Below, in pieces: positions 25,601 through 33,152 of a stretch of DNA of 44,327 nt. The stretch covers positions 1 through 44,327 of the forward strand of contig JACOUI010000163.1 of assembly GCA_016177915.1 (NCBI GenBank), given 5' to 3'. The position numbers were made by a program, and so were the translations under genes. Source of the DNA: Planctomycetia bacterium (GTDB taxonomy: Bacteria; Planctomycetota; Planctomycetia; Pirellulales; S012-138). The notes under the pieces were generated by a model that was given only the letters and a program-made list of their open reading frames with translations, did no database searches and was not told where the DNA came from. Position 1 is the first letter of the stretch; each line of letters starts with the position of its first letter.

Positions 25601-27260
25601 CGTTGCTGACCACCGACAGCGTCGTCGATTCGCTCATCGTGCCTTCGCCGGGATGGTGCCCGCTTTGGTAAAACGTCTCGCCGCCGTAGCGCAGCGGATT
25701 GTTCATCCAGATGTGCTGCTCGTGCGATTGTCCGCGCGCGTCCTTGATCACGATCAGGGACGAATAGTCCCGCGGCTTGTCCGTGCCTAGATAGTTCACG
25801 CGGCTCGCGTCGTTGAGCGTCACCTGGTAGGGCTTGTACGTCCGCCTGAATCGCAGGAACACTTCGTACGTCGTGCGGCCGACGACGACGCGCTCCGGGA
25901 TACGATCTCCGAACTGCCCGGAAAGCCGAAGGGCCACCAGGTGCGTCGCCGGCGCGGCGCCCGGCCGCTCGAACTTGACGTAGGCGACCGAGAGGTCCGT
26001 TTCATCGCCGTCGGCGCCGGTCGCCGGCGGGCGTTCCACGGCCGCATATTTCAGGCCGATGCCCGCCGTCGCCAGCGTCTCTTCCCCCGGCTCCAGCTCG
26101 CGCAGCGCCGCGTTGCGGATGAACTTGATGCACTGAATCTTGAACGGGAGCAGCTTATGCTCCACCACGGGCCCCTGGCCGTCCGGCTGCGACGAACCGA
26201 ACACGCGACGCGTCAGCGAACGAAGCACACCCAGCGCCCCGCGGGAACCGGCGTCGCCGCGGAAGAGCTTCTCAGGCACCACGACGACCCGGTCCTCTTT
26301 GGGGTCCGACGGGTCGATCACGGCCAGCTCGAGGTCGTCGATGTGGTACAGGTGATTGACGGTCTGACCTTCGAAGATGTGCATCTGGCCTTCGACGGCC
26401 TGCGTGGCCACGAGCAGCTCGCCCAGCAGCAGCAGCCCGACGCCCGAGTGCAAAAGCACGACGCCGGCCCGCCGGCGGAAGAGGAAGATGCAGCCGGTGA
26501 GCAGCACGGCGCCGGCGAACGTGGCCTTCATGAGCTGCCAGAGGATGCGCATCGACGAGTCGTTCGGCGTCACGTCGTCGCCCAGCCAGAACAACGTCCC
26601 CAGCGCGACGGCCAGCAGAATCGCGGAAATCAGCAGGGTCCAGCGTTCGACGACGCGGCCCTTCTCGGCCAGAAAGAACCCCAGCACGGCGGCAATGTCG
26701 ATCGCCGCCAGGCAGATCTTGAACAGCTCCCACAGCGCCGGCCACTTGAGGAGCGGCTGCGCCTGAAAGCCGGCGCCCGTCAAACCGGGAACATCCATCC
26801 CGCTCACAATGACGAGCAGCGTGGCCACGAACCCCGCGCCGACCAGCAAAACCCCCATCACCAGCCGCTGGCCGCGCGCCTGTACCGTGAACCGCACCAG
26901 GTGCGCCGCAATCAGGTTTACAAACAGCGCAAAACCCAGCAGGAAACCGCCGGGGAACGGAAAGCCTCCGCGGATGTCGCCGACGTTTGGAAAGAACGAC
27001 TTGGGCAGGAAGACCTTCAGGTCGATCCAGGCGATCGGCGTGCGAAAATACTGCGCCAGGACGTCCTTGAGATTCTGCTCGGCCTGCGCCAGCGTCCCCG
27101 CGAGAATCAGAAAAATCGACAGCCCAAAGAGGACCACCGTCAGCTTCAGCGACGCCAGCGGCGAAAGCACGAGCTTGGTCAGGTCCCACAGGCCCAGAAT
27201 CCGGCGCTCGGCGTTCGCTGCCGGCGCTCGGCTGGGTTGTTCTTTGGAATCGCGCGACAT
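22692..27260 (-). CDS. Fused cytochrome c synthase (ResB-CcsA type)
   Basis: A 1522-residue membrane protein of System II cytochrome c maturation, which moves heme across the membrane and attaches it to apocytochrome c. The N-terminal part (about 1-570) is ResB/Ccs1-like: several membrane helices, a large extracytoplasmic domain, and MNNPLRYGGETFYQSGHHPGEG before a helix. A helical, alanine-rich segment (about 590-880) is inserted. The C-terminal part is CcsA-like, with the heme-handling WWD region GGLWADDSWGRFWGWDPKENGAL near residue 1380. Two-part fusions are usually nearer 1000 residues or less. The lipoprotein gene upstream is 10 bases away. Confidence 0.93.
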   Translation of the reverse strand: MSRDSKEQPSRAPAANAERRILGLWDLTKLVLSPLASLKLTVVLFGLSIFLILAGTLAQAEQNLKDVLAQYFRTPIAWIDLKVFLPKSFFPNVGDIRGGFPFPGGFLLGFALFVNLIAAHLVRFTVQARGQRLVMGVLLVGAGFVATLLVIVSGMDVPGLTGAGFQAQPLLKWPALWELFKICLAAIDIAAVLGFFLAEKGRVVERWTLLISAILLAVALGTLFWLGDDVTPNDSSMRILWQLMKATFAGAVLLTGCIFLFRRRAGVVLLHSGVGLLLLGELLVATQAVEGQMHIFEGQTVNHLYHIDDLELAVIDPSDPKEDRVVVVPEKLFRGDAGSRGALGVLRSLTRRVFGSSQPDGQGPVVEHKLLPFKIQCIKFIRNAALRELEPGEETLATAGIGLKYAAVERPPATGADGDETDLSVAYVKFERPGAAPATHLVALRLSGQFGDRIPERVVVGRTTYEVFLRFRRTYKPYQVTLNDASRVNYLGTDKPRDYSSLIVIKDARGQSHEQHIWMNNPLRYGGETFYQSGHHPGEGTMSESTTLSVVSNGGWMIPYVACMIVVVGMIAQFTLTLFRFVYRVNPELRTAAPAAAEPAKGRGAKGPRHRASHAPRIPPPLAPPAPPEAPWRIWVRRGFHYGMPAFVVLVFAAYLASRTVTPRPTLGELGKQAEALSSAVDDAAQIVKDAGRPGGLNETASADLARRAAELKFPSVDAVRPLDASAAQLLADGEKGWRAAVETFQRQTNQPGGANQREVEAFGNAALAAALKLDRAGAILRDKGSARERLARLLDFALAQQRTVTEAAQRDAAGKSLDAKRATDLAEQQQTIADDLAMASSEAEASQSPETAAVKKMRDAAKAAAKTLQDLVANPGQASVAGDLKGLARTSAKLEKDLIASADGLREGLAGFDYYRFGKLPVAYEGRVKPMDTLARNSLRVISDTEGFTDPAGRRRASVQWLLDSIANGAISQHHRVFRIDSPEVLGVFGLPRREGLRYSLAEMESELPKFEELVRKARKIDKKLLSTEQRRYLELERRILLFHRISGSFDVPRLPQIPTPEERASDPQSAAQKDRVIRTVILRMGDLRNDQVPNAVPIADPLKELGQQAWEPLFSASAMARIVPQKHNESTDALEAILDAYANGDAVAFNVGLAHYERLLGEQPPQDYSARRSSFEAFFNHFQAFASASGIYVVAFGITILGWLATLLGWHRPLQRTAFWLIVFTLLIHTAALVGRIYISGRPPVTNLYSSAVYIGWLVVVFGIILEAVFRLGFGNFVAAVAGFATLLISHFLAGDGDTFTVLQAVLDTQFWLATHVVCITSGYGATLLAGLLGIVYLFGGRFLPDLARVLVSAIYGVLCFALFFSFFGTVLGGLWADDSWGRFWGWDPKENGALIIVLWNALVLHARWGGMVRERGLAVLAVAGNITTSWSWFGVNELGVGLHSYGFTEGVLLALGIFVATQLFTIAVGALPLEHWWQKLVASLSPPPQDAPLPTALGALPVAPPLVPPAAPTSRPGGA

Positions 27261-27270
27261 GGCCTCTTCC

Positions 27271-28341
27271 TCAATTCTGCGAGAACTTCAGCGAGCGGAT
27301 GAACGACTGGAAGTTCGACCTCTCGCGCTGCGCCAGGGCCGAGTCGCCCTTGAGCTTCACGAACCACGCCTTGCCGCCGCGGTACTGAATCACGCCGAGG
27401 ATCGCGAGCGGCCGCGGCGAATCGGAAGGCCCGACCAGCTCCATGTACGCGGCTTCCTTGCCGTCGACCTCGATTTTCTGGACCGCGCCGGGCAGCTCCG
27501 CTTCCGCAATATCCGGCAGGCCGACCTCGCCGCGCCAGCGGTTGACGTTGGGCAGGAGCGCGTTGACGTCGGCCACGAGATCGATGACCGTCACGTCGAT
27601 CCGCTGCTCGCCGTCCTGCACGACGAATGCCGCCTTCCGCATCGCGGTGAGTTGGCCCTCCGACCAGCCGTCGGGCTTGGTGAACGAGACGACGCGCTGT
27701 TGCGGCGCGGCGCCGGCAGGCGACGACGCGCCCGCCGCCGCGCCCCCTCCCCCCTGCCCTTTCACGTCCACAATGCTCGCCGCCAGTCCGTCTTCCAGCG
27801 GCACTTGCCTGACCATGCTGGCAAGCTGCCCGGCGTCGATCGGATTCTCGCCGACCTGTTCCAGCCAGCGGTTGACGTTCATCAAGACATACGCCGCGTA
27901 GTCGTCGTCCACCCTCGTCAGCGCCGTGACGCTGAGCTCGAGCCGCTTGCCGCCGGAGGGAACCGTGATCGTGGCGAATCGCTGCGGGTTGTCGCGCGAC
28001 TCGTCCCAGCCGGCCGGCCGCTGCCAGGCCGGCTCGCCGTTTTCGCCGAACTGCACCGTCTGCACAAACGACGTGAAGGACTGCACGTGCTCCCCGACCG
28101 CCTCGACCGGTCCAGAAAGCTTGAAGAACCAGGCGTTGTCGCCGTGCGGGACGATCGCGGCCAGGATGCGGCCGCCGGCAAGCCGCGGCATCGTCGCGGG
28201 ACGCGCTCCGCCGGTGAAAAAGACCTCGTCGTCGTCCTTGGGCGCCGTGTAGGCCGTGATCTCGTCGCGCTGGCACCCGCCGGCCAGAAGCAGCCAAGTG
28301 AGCCCGATGGCCAGAAGCAGACGCGGCAAAGGCAGTTTCAC
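27271..28341 (-). CDS. Lipoprotein beside the cytochrome c synthase gene
   Basis: A 356-residue lipoprotein (signal MKLPLPRLLLAIGLTWLLLAGGC) from a GTG start. It seems to hold two copies of one domain: WFFKLSGPVEAVGEHVQSFTSFVQTVQF resembles WFVKLKGDSALAQRERSNFQSFIRSLKF, and LMNVNRWLEQVGENPID resembles LPNVNRWRGEVGLPDI. A glycine-rich linker (KGQGGGGAAAGASSPAG) between the copies carries two minus-strand KOPS-like octamers (27745-27759). Only 10 bases separate it from the synthase gene, so they probably form an operon; a role in heme or cytochrome handling is inferred. Confidence 0.85.
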   Translation of the reverse strand: MKLPLPRLLLAIGLTWLLLAGGCQRDEITAYTAPKDDDEVFFTGGARPATMPRLAGGRILAAIVPHGDNAWFFKLSGPVEAVGEHVQSFTSFVQTVQFGENGEPAWQRPAGWDESRDNPQRFATITVPSGGKRLELSVTALTRVDDDYAAYVLMNVNRWLEQVGENPIDAGQLASMVRQVPLEDGLAASIVDVKGQGGGGAAAGASSPAGAAPQQRVVSFTKPDGWSEGQLTAMRKAAFVVQDGEQRIDVTVIDLVADVNALLPNVNRWRGEVGLPDIAEAELPGAVQKIEVDGKEAAYMELVGPSDSPRPLAILGVIQYRGGKAWFVKLKGDSALAQRERSNFQSFIRSLKFSQN

Positions 28342-28687
28342 GTGGGCTGCTCCGCTCGTGATCGCGCCGCCGGCTGAGGCTGCCGGGCGGAGTAAGTCTC
28401 TGCGTCCGTGCGCGGCGGCGAGATTCTCATTTTCGCCGGTCGCAAAGAAGGATGGGGCAAGCTGTCGGGCAGTGTGGAAAGCTGGCAGGCCAGGCTGGCG
28501 AGCCAGGCCGAGGCGGGGCCAATCATGGGGCCAATCGCGGCGTCACTTCATTATAGTCGCGCCACGCGACGGCCGTACAGGCGTCGACCGCTGCACTATC
28601 GTCGTTGCCGCCCCGTCAAGAAACAAAAACCGGGGGGAAACTCCCCCCGGCTGGGAAGCTCAACGGTGAACGGTGCGGGCAAACCCG
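28342..28687. other. Intergenic region with a -10 candidate and terminator
   Basis: On the minus strand a TATAAT (about 28550-28555) could serve the lipoprotein/synthase operon, but no matching -35 was found and the leader would be about 200 bases. The right end carries the terminator of the upstream gene (28625-28650). No ORF is supported. Confidence 0.4.
28625..28650 (-). terminator. Rho-independent terminator
   Basis: On the minus strand CCGGGGGGA-GTT-TCCCCCCGG is followed by TTTTTGTTT, a classic GC-rich hairpin and T tract about 40 bases past the stop of the HTH-membrane protein gene. Confidence 0.85.
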
Positions 28688-30004
28688 CTATTTGAACATG
28701 CTCATCACCGCATCCATGACCGGCGTCGCCACCGGGCCGGCGCCGTCCCAGCTCCACATGTTGCGGGCCATCTCGAAGACCATCACGCCCGTCAGGGCCA
28801 CGAAGATGAACGTGAAGGAGGCAAAGACCATCTCGAACCAGCCGTATCGCGCCTGGGCCACCATCGGGGCGCCCATCATCATCGGGCCGGCGATCGGCTG
28901 CGCGGCGCCCATGGCCAGCGAGGCGTCGGGCTGCAGCACGCCCATCGTCTGCACGTCTTCGCCCAGCAGCGTGGGGGCCTGGTCTTCGGCCTGCGGCTCT
29001 TCGGTGTCCAGCGCGATCACTTGCGAGCCGGAGCTGTCCGACTCCTGGTCGTCCAACTCGAGCATCGGCGTGAGCAGGAAGTCGTCGTCGCTGGAAAGCT
29101 CCTGGATTTCAGCGGAGCCGGAGCCGCCGCCTTCCTTCTCGCCGGCGCCGAGCGTCAGGGGCTCCTCGAGGTTCAGGCCGCTGTCCTTGGCCGCCATCAG
29201 GTTGATGCCGCTGTCGGTCAGCGCGGGGCCGGAGCCGGTGCCGCTGCCGGCGCCCAAAACAAGATCGTCGTCCTCGAACACGGTCTTGCTGTCGCCGAGC
29301 TTTTTGGCGGAAGAGCCGGTCGCCGGCTTGGGCGTGTCGCCGGCCAGCTTCAGGTCGGAGGTGAGGTTCAAGTCCGAATCGAGCGTCAGGTCGCTGCCGG
29401 GACGCAGCTCGACGGTCGGCTCGCCGCCCAGGCGGCGCTTGCTCGAACCACCGGGGACGTTCGTCTTGCTCGAGCCCAGGTCCAGGGGCAGCGCATCGGC
29501 GCCCGGTTCCAAATCGACGAGCTCCAGGTCGCTGCTGCCTTTCTTCAGGCTCCCGCTGGAGCCGGAGGGAACGAGCTTGACGTCGCTGCCGGTGCCGCTG
29601 TCGGGCACGAGCGAAACGCCGCTGCCGGGCGCCTCTCCGCCCGCCGCAGCCAGCTTCAGGTCGCTGTCCGGCTTGGCCTTCTCGCCGGTCTTGCCGATGA
29701 TCGTCGACGTGGTCGGGCCGGACTCGCCGAGGGCCTCTTCGCTCAAGAGCACCTGGTCGGAGCCTTTCTCCTCCTCGCCCTTGTCGTCCAAGGTGACGGG
29801 CAGGTTGTAGACGCCGCTGCCGACGCCGGACGGGCTGCCGCCGCTGAAGCGCGCCTTGTACGACTCGACGTCGGACTTCTTGAACTTCCACGACTGGCCG
29901 TCGCGGATCCCGAAGATGTCGCGCCGCTCGCGCATCTGGTTCAGTTCGTCCACACTCACGCCGAGCATGGCGGCGGCTTCTTCCATGCTGATGAGCTGAG
30001 CCAT
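28688..30004 (-). CDS. HTH-domain protein with acidic repeats and membrane anchor
   Basis: A 438-residue protein from the ATG at 30004 (GGAG upstream). Residues 1-55 are an excisionase/MerR-like helix-turn-helix (ISMEEAAAMLGVSVDELNQMRERRDIFGIRDGQSWKFKKSDVESYKARF). A long middle of serine-, glycine- and aspartate-rich repeats follows (units such as SDLELVDLEPG, SDLTLDSDLNLTSDLKL). Near the C-terminus is one membrane helix (VFASFTFIFVALTGVMVFEMA). The layout suggests a membrane-tethered DNA- or protein-binding factor, but the role is unknown. A rho-independent terminator ends the transcript. Confidence 0.88.
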   Translation of the reverse strand: MAQLISMEEAAAMLGVSVDELNQMRERRDIFGIRDGQSWKFKKSDVESYKARFSGGSPSGVGSGVYNLPVTLDDKGEEEKGSDQVLLSEEALGESGPTTSTIIGKTGEKAKPDSDLKLAAAGGEAPGSGVSLVPDSGTGSDVKLVPSGSSGSLKKGSSDLELVDLEPGADALPLDLGSSKTNVPGGSSKRRLGGEPTVELRPGSDLTLDSDLNLTSDLKLAGDTPKPATGSSAKKLGDSKTVFEDDDLVLGAGSGTGSGPALTDSGINLMAAKDSGLNLEEPLTLGAGEKEGGGSGSAEIQELSSDDDFLLTPMLELDDQESDSSGSQVIALDTEEPQAEDQAPTLLGEDVQTMGVLQPDASLAMGAAQPIAGPMMMGAPMVAQARYGWFEMVFASFTFIFVALTGVMVFEMARNMWSWDGAGPVATPVMDAVMSMFK

Positions 30005-30051
30005 GAGTTCTCCCGCTTGCTTGTCGACACGCGCGGCCGCGGTTCGGCGCG

Positions 30052-30399
30052 TCACTTCGGTTCGAGCATGAGGCGAATTTCCCGCGGCAACGGGCTGACG
30101 CCGTTAAAGTCCGCAATCTGCAAGTCCCAGTGGATCTGTCGCACGCACTTGAGCGAAACCTGCCCGGTGTCGCCGCTCACGTGGTACACGCTCATCACGC
30201 GATCCGCAGGGTCGATGACGATCAACTGCTGATGGTTGTATTTGTCTCCGACGGGCGCCAGAAACGTGATCAGGCTGCCGCGTTGCTGCGGGCCCTGGAC
30301 CTGAGGTTCCTGGCCGACAGCCCCGTGGCCGGCCCAAAGGCCCAGCGCCACAAGCGACAAACACACACCCACCGCGAAGCCAGCCGCCGCCGTTCGCAT
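30052..30399 (-). CDS. Small exported protein of unknown function
   Basis: A 115-residue protein with a signal peptide (MRTAAAGFAVGVCLSLVALGLWAGHGAVGQ). The mature part, including NHQQLIVIDPADRVMSVYHVSGDTGQVSLKCVRQIHWDLQ, has the look of a short beta-rich domain that I have no name for. The promoter at 30446-30473 drives it, and the next gene (HTH-membrane protein) starts 47 bases after its stop, so the two may be co-transcribed. Confidence 0.85.
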   Translation of the reverse strand: MRTAAAGFAVGVCLSLVALGLWAGHGAVGQEPQVQGPQQRGSLITFLAPVGDKYNHQQLIVIDPADRVMSVYHVSGDTGQVSLKCVRQIHWDLQIADFNGVSPLPREIRLMLEPK

Positions 30400-30424
30400 A
30401 AGTCACCTCGCAGGCGAAAGATGC

Positions 30425-30473
30425 GGAAGCCGGGCCTCAACCCTCATTGTAAAAGGCCCGGCTTCCAGTTCAA
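30425..30473 (-). promoter_or_regulatory. Promoter with an inverted repeat around the -10
   Basis: Reading the minus strand: TTGAAC (30468-30473), a 16-base spacer, then TACAAT (30446-30451), 46 bases before the ATG at 30399. A 13-bp perfect inverted repeat, AGGCCCGGCTTCC/GGAAGCCGGGCCT (30425-30437 and 30454-30466), flanks the -10 box, one arm lying in the spacer. It could be an operator or a transcript hairpin. Confidence 0.55.
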
Positions 30474-30783
30474 GGAATTTCCCGACGTAACTGTCCCAGT
30501 TTGCCCGATCGGCAGGGTTGCTTCGCCGACGCGAGCGGCCGCCAGAACCGGCATTTTGCCGCTGAATCCGGGCAAAAAGGGGTGGAAGTCTAGCCGGACC
30601 GGGGGCTGCAAGGAAGGGCAGCTTGCCAGCGGCCGCCCGATGGCCGAAACTGCGTCGTGGGAGCTTGGAGTCCCGCGTTGGAGTACCGGCTTCAGCCGGT
30701 TTTTGTCTGAGTCCCGCCGTTGCCAGAAAAAGACCGCCTCAAGGCGGTACTCCAACCCCCTGCCCTGCCCCGGTCCACGATCC
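30474..30783. other. Gap with a repeat upstream of queD
   Basis: Mostly featureless up to 30677, then an inverted repeat (30678-30755) and a CCCCCTGCCCTGCCC word with two minus-strand octamers (30758-30765 and 30763-30770). The queD promoter was not identified. Confidence 0.45.
30678..30755. repeat. Inverted repeat TTGGAGTACCG...CGGTACTCCAA
   Basis: Outer arms TTGGAGTACCG and CGGTACTCCAA match; each half also has its own small hairpin (CCGGCTTCAGCCGG; CCGCCTCAAGGCGG). A related half-element is seen near 14200. Confidence 0.75.
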
Positions 30784-31185
30784 ATGTTCCGCGTCGCCCG
30801 CGAGATCGAATTCTGCTACGGCCACCGGCTGCTGGACTACGCCGGCAAGTGCCGTCACCTGCACGGCCACAACGGCCGGGCCGTGATTACCATCGAGTCG
30901 CCCACGCTGGACGTCCGCGGCATGGTGCACGATTTTTCGGACATCAAGCGCGGCCTGTCGCAGTGGATCGAGGAGCATCTCGACCACCGGATGATCCTGT
31001 GGCGGCGGGACCCGGTCGTTCCATTGCTCCAGCAGATCGGCGAGCCGGTGTATCTGCTGGATGAGAACCCAACGGCGGAGAACATCGCCCGCGTGATCTT
31101 CCAGGCGGCGCAGCAGCTTGGACTCCCCGTTGTGGAGACGGTGCTCTGGGAAACGCCGCATTGCGCCGCCACGTATCGAGGATGA
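30784..31185 (+). CDS. queD: 6-carboxytetrahydropterin synthase / PTPS family
   Basis: A 133-residue enzyme of the 6-pyruvoyltetrahydropterin synthase family, which in bacteria usually makes 6-carboxytetrahydropterin for queuosine. Zinc ligands are the histidine in CYGHRL and the two in HGH (CRHLHGHNG). The catalytic cysteine precedes them (KCRHLHGH), and LDHRMIL and ETPHCAATY hold the acid-base and substrate residues. The ATG at 30784 fits the family start. Other que genes are not in the window, so a pterin role outside queuosine is possible. Confidence 0.85.
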   Translation: MFRVAREIEFCYGHRLLDYAGKCRHLHGHNGRAVITIESPTLDVRGMVHDFSDIKRGLSQWIEEHLDHRMILWRRDPVVPLLQQIGEPVYLLDENPTAENIARVIFQAAQQLGLPVVETVLWETPHCAATYRG

Positions 31186-31197
31186 ACGAGCGGAAAC

Positions 31198-31989
31198 ATG
31201 CGCGACACCGACCTCACGGCTCGCCTGGAGCTTGCCCGCGCCGCCGCCCGCCAGGCCGGCGCGCTGACGCTCCGCTATTTCCACGGCTCGTTCGACGTGG
31301 AGTGGAAGGCCGACGCCTCGCCCGTCACCGTCGCCGACCGCGAGGCGGAAAAACTCCTGCGGCAGCGCATCGGCGAGTCCTTCCCGGCCGACGCCATCCT
31401 GGGCGAAGAACTCGGCGACAAGGCCGGCAGCTCCGGGTATCGCTGGATCCTCGATCCCATCGACGGCACGAAATCGTTCGTCCGCCGCGTGCCGCTCTAT
31501 GGCACGCTCATCGGCGTGGAGTTCGAGGGGCGGAGCGTCGTGGGCGTCATCTCGGCGCCTGCGACCGGCGAAATGGTCTACGCCGCGGCGGGCCGGAAAG
31601 CGTGGTACCAAAAGGGCGACTCCCCCCCCTGCCCTGCCGTGGTCTCGTCAACCGCGCGCATTGCCGACGCGCTCTTCCTCACCTCGGAGATCGAAGGCTA
31701 CAACCAGGTCGGCCGGCCCGACGTCGTCATGAAGCTCGCCCAGGCCGCCCGCATCACCCGCACCTGGGGCGACGCCTACGGCTATCTGCTCGTCGCCACC
31801 GGCCGGGCCGACTTCATGGTCGATCCGCGCATGAACCTCTGGGACGCGGCGGCGCTGCTGCCCGTCCTGCAAGAAGCCGGCGGCACGTTCACCGATTGGA
31901 ACGGAGCGCCGCGCATCGACGGCGGCAACGGCGTGGCGACGAACGGCAAGCTCCTGCGCGAAGTGCTGAGCTTCACGCGCAGCCAATGA
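31198..31989 (+). CDS. Inositol monophosphatase-family phosphatase (HisN-like)
   Basis: A 263-residue magnesium-dependent phosphatase. The metal site is in GEELGD (Glu and neighbours) and DPIDGTKSFVR, and the C-terminal motif is NLWDAAALLPVLQEAGG. The similarity is closest to HisN-type histidinol-phosphate phosphatases, but inositol-1-phosphate or PAP phosphatase roles cannot be excluded. A small in-frame insertion (KGDSPPCPAVV) matches the position of a CCCCCCTGCCCTGCC word (octamer 31627-31634), another motif embedded in a gene. It begins 12 bases after queD, likely an operon. Confidence 0.88.
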   Translation: MRDTDLTARLELARAAARQAGALTLRYFHGSFDVEWKADASPVTVADREAEKLLRQRIGESFPADAILGEELGDKAGSSGYRWILDPIDGTKSFVRRVPLYGTLIGVEFEGRSVVGVISAPATGEMVYAAAGRKAWYQKGDSPPCPAVVSSTARIADALFLTSEIEGYNQVGRPDVVMKLAQAARITRTWGDAYGYLLVATGRADFMVDPRMNLWDAAALLPVLQEAGGTFTDWNGAPRIDGGNGVATNGKLLREVLSFTRSQ

Positions 31990-31996
31990 GCGGGCG

Positions 31997-32191
31997 CTAC
32001 CGCGCTTTTTTCTGCCGCTTCGGCTCTTCTCGAATCGTGGGCCCGACGTGCGTCACCGGCGTGTGCGCCGGCGGGTCGCTGGCCGGGAACGAGTCTTCGA
32101 AAGCCTGATCGACGAGTTCGCCTTTGTCCTCGACGGGCGGAGGGTGAGTCTCGCGTGGCGCCCGCTTTTCGTTCTTCGTGTTGTTGCGCAT
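31997..32191 (-). CDS. Small acidic protein with a FPASDPP motif
   Basis: A 64-residue protein from the ATG at 32191 (AAAGGAAGAG upstream). The core VDQAFEDSFPASDPPAHTP resembles a short motif shared by many small bacterial proteins of unknown role. The ends are charged and probably disordered. It is convergent with the phosphatase gene. Confidence 0.7.
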   Translation of the reverse strand: MRNNTKNEKRAPRETHPPPVEDKGELVDQAFEDSFPASDPPAHTPVTHVGPTIREEPKRQKKAR

Positions 32192-32298
32192 GTGCTCTTC
32201 CTTTGCCAGCGGCTGACAAGACATCGAACGCCCCCTCGAATTGTAGCGCCCTTGGGAAAGGTCGTGATTCAGCGACCCGAAAGTGGTAGAATCAGGAT

Positions 32299-32559
32299 AT
32301 GAACGCGGTGGTCGTCCAGCACGAGTCGTCGGTCTTTGAGAGGCTCCTCATGTCGCCCGATGCCGCCCAGGCCATTTTGTCGCTGCGATTCCCAGCGGAC
32401 CTCGAAGACCGCATGCGCGAGTTGATGGAGAAAAACAACCAGGGGAAGATCACTCCGGACGAGCAGGCGGAGATGGAGGCCTATCGCCGCACCGGCTCGT
32501 TCCTGGCGATCCTGCAGGCCAAAGCGCGCATCAGACTGAAGCAGGACAACGGCCAATAG
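32299..32559 (+). CDS. Small helical protein upstream of an HNH remnant
   Basis: An 86-residue soluble protein (FPADLEDRMRELMEKNNQGKITPDEQAEMEAYRRTGSFLAILQAKARIRLKQ), predominantly helical. A TAGAAT box lies 7-12 bases before the ATG, so the message would be nearly leaderless. Similar small proteins occur directly upstream of HNH nuclease genes in related bacteria (from memory); here the HNH gene is truncated. A regulator or antitoxin-like role is only a guess. Confidence 0.75.
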   Translation: MNAVVVQHESSVFERLLMSPDAAQAILSLRFPADLEDRMRELMEKNNQGKITPDEQAEMEAYRRTGSFLAILQAKARIRLKQDNGQ

Positions 32560-32569
32560 CGCACCTCCC

Positions 32570-32650
32570 ATGAACGACGAGCTTCGGCAACTCGTCTGGA
32601 CGCGCGCATTCAACCGCTGCGAATACCCCGATCCGCGGCATACCCCAACT
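32570..32650 (+). pseudogene. Truncated HNH endonuclease
   Basis: The first 25 codons after the ATG at 32570 (MNDELRQLVWTRAFNRCEY) match the start of small HNH endonucleases, where the tyrosine is followed by the second cysteine of a zinc knuckle. Here the frame continues as PDPRHTPTLLAIRRPSDYG, without the remaining cysteines or the HNH motif, so the gene is a 5' remnant. The 3' boundary is approximate. Confidence 0.6.
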
Positions 32651-32755
32651 CTACTTGCCATCCGCCGCCCGTCGGACTACGGTCAAAGGTGCGCCGCGAC
32701 GATCAAAGTCCGCCCCGGCCCGGCCGCCGCTTCCCTTCATGAAAGGACCCACGCC

Positions 32756-32971
32756 ATGTCCACCGCCCCCGCTCCCGACGACGATGCCCTGAAACGCCGC
32801 TACAAGGAATTCCTCGACCTGCTCCCCCTCAGCCTGGCCCTGGCCGGCCTCGCGCCCGCCGAAGGGAACCGCAACTACACGACGGAACAGATGCAGATGC
32901 GGGCCGAGGTTGTCCAGAAGGCGTTCAAGCTGGCCCGGCAGACCGTTCGGGAAGCGATCAAGCAGGCGTGA
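32756..32971 (+). CDS. Small conserved-looking hypothetical protein
   Basis: A 71-residue protein from the ATG at 32756, with AAAGGA upstream; the ORF track fuses it with the HNH remnant because the frame is open. It is a helical, charged protein (DDALKRRYKEFLDLLPLSLALAGL ... MRAEVVQKAFKLARQTVREAIKQA). No family recognised. Confidence 0.7.
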   Translation: MSTAPAPDDDALKRRYKEFLDLLPLSLALAGLAPAEGNRNYTTEQMQMRAEVVQKAFKLARQTVREAIKQA

Positions 32972-32977
32972 CGCGTC

Positions 32978-32996
32978 GGGTGGGCGGCGCCCACCC
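32978..32996. repeat. GGGTGGGC-GGC-GCCCACCC palindrome
   Basis: Perfect 8-bp arms. Same element as 10363-10379, here in the gap after the small hypothetical gene. No T tract follows on the plus strand. Confidence 0.7.
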
Positions 32997-33152
32997 TACA
33001 AATTGCGGTTTTTGCGGCAAAAACGACGGCCCGCCGGCGAATTCTGGGTGGGGAAGCCCTGGGCCGGGTGTCTTTCACTTGCCGCCAGACTGAAACTTTC
33101 AAAGCCCCAAGGCGGTAAACTCTTATAGCTCGGCTCGTGACCGAGGTTGTTG

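Noticed and set aside
25941-27302. 453-residue plus-strand ORF
   Set aside because: It is antisense to the cytochrome c synthase gene, with arginine- and glutamine-rich shadow composition.
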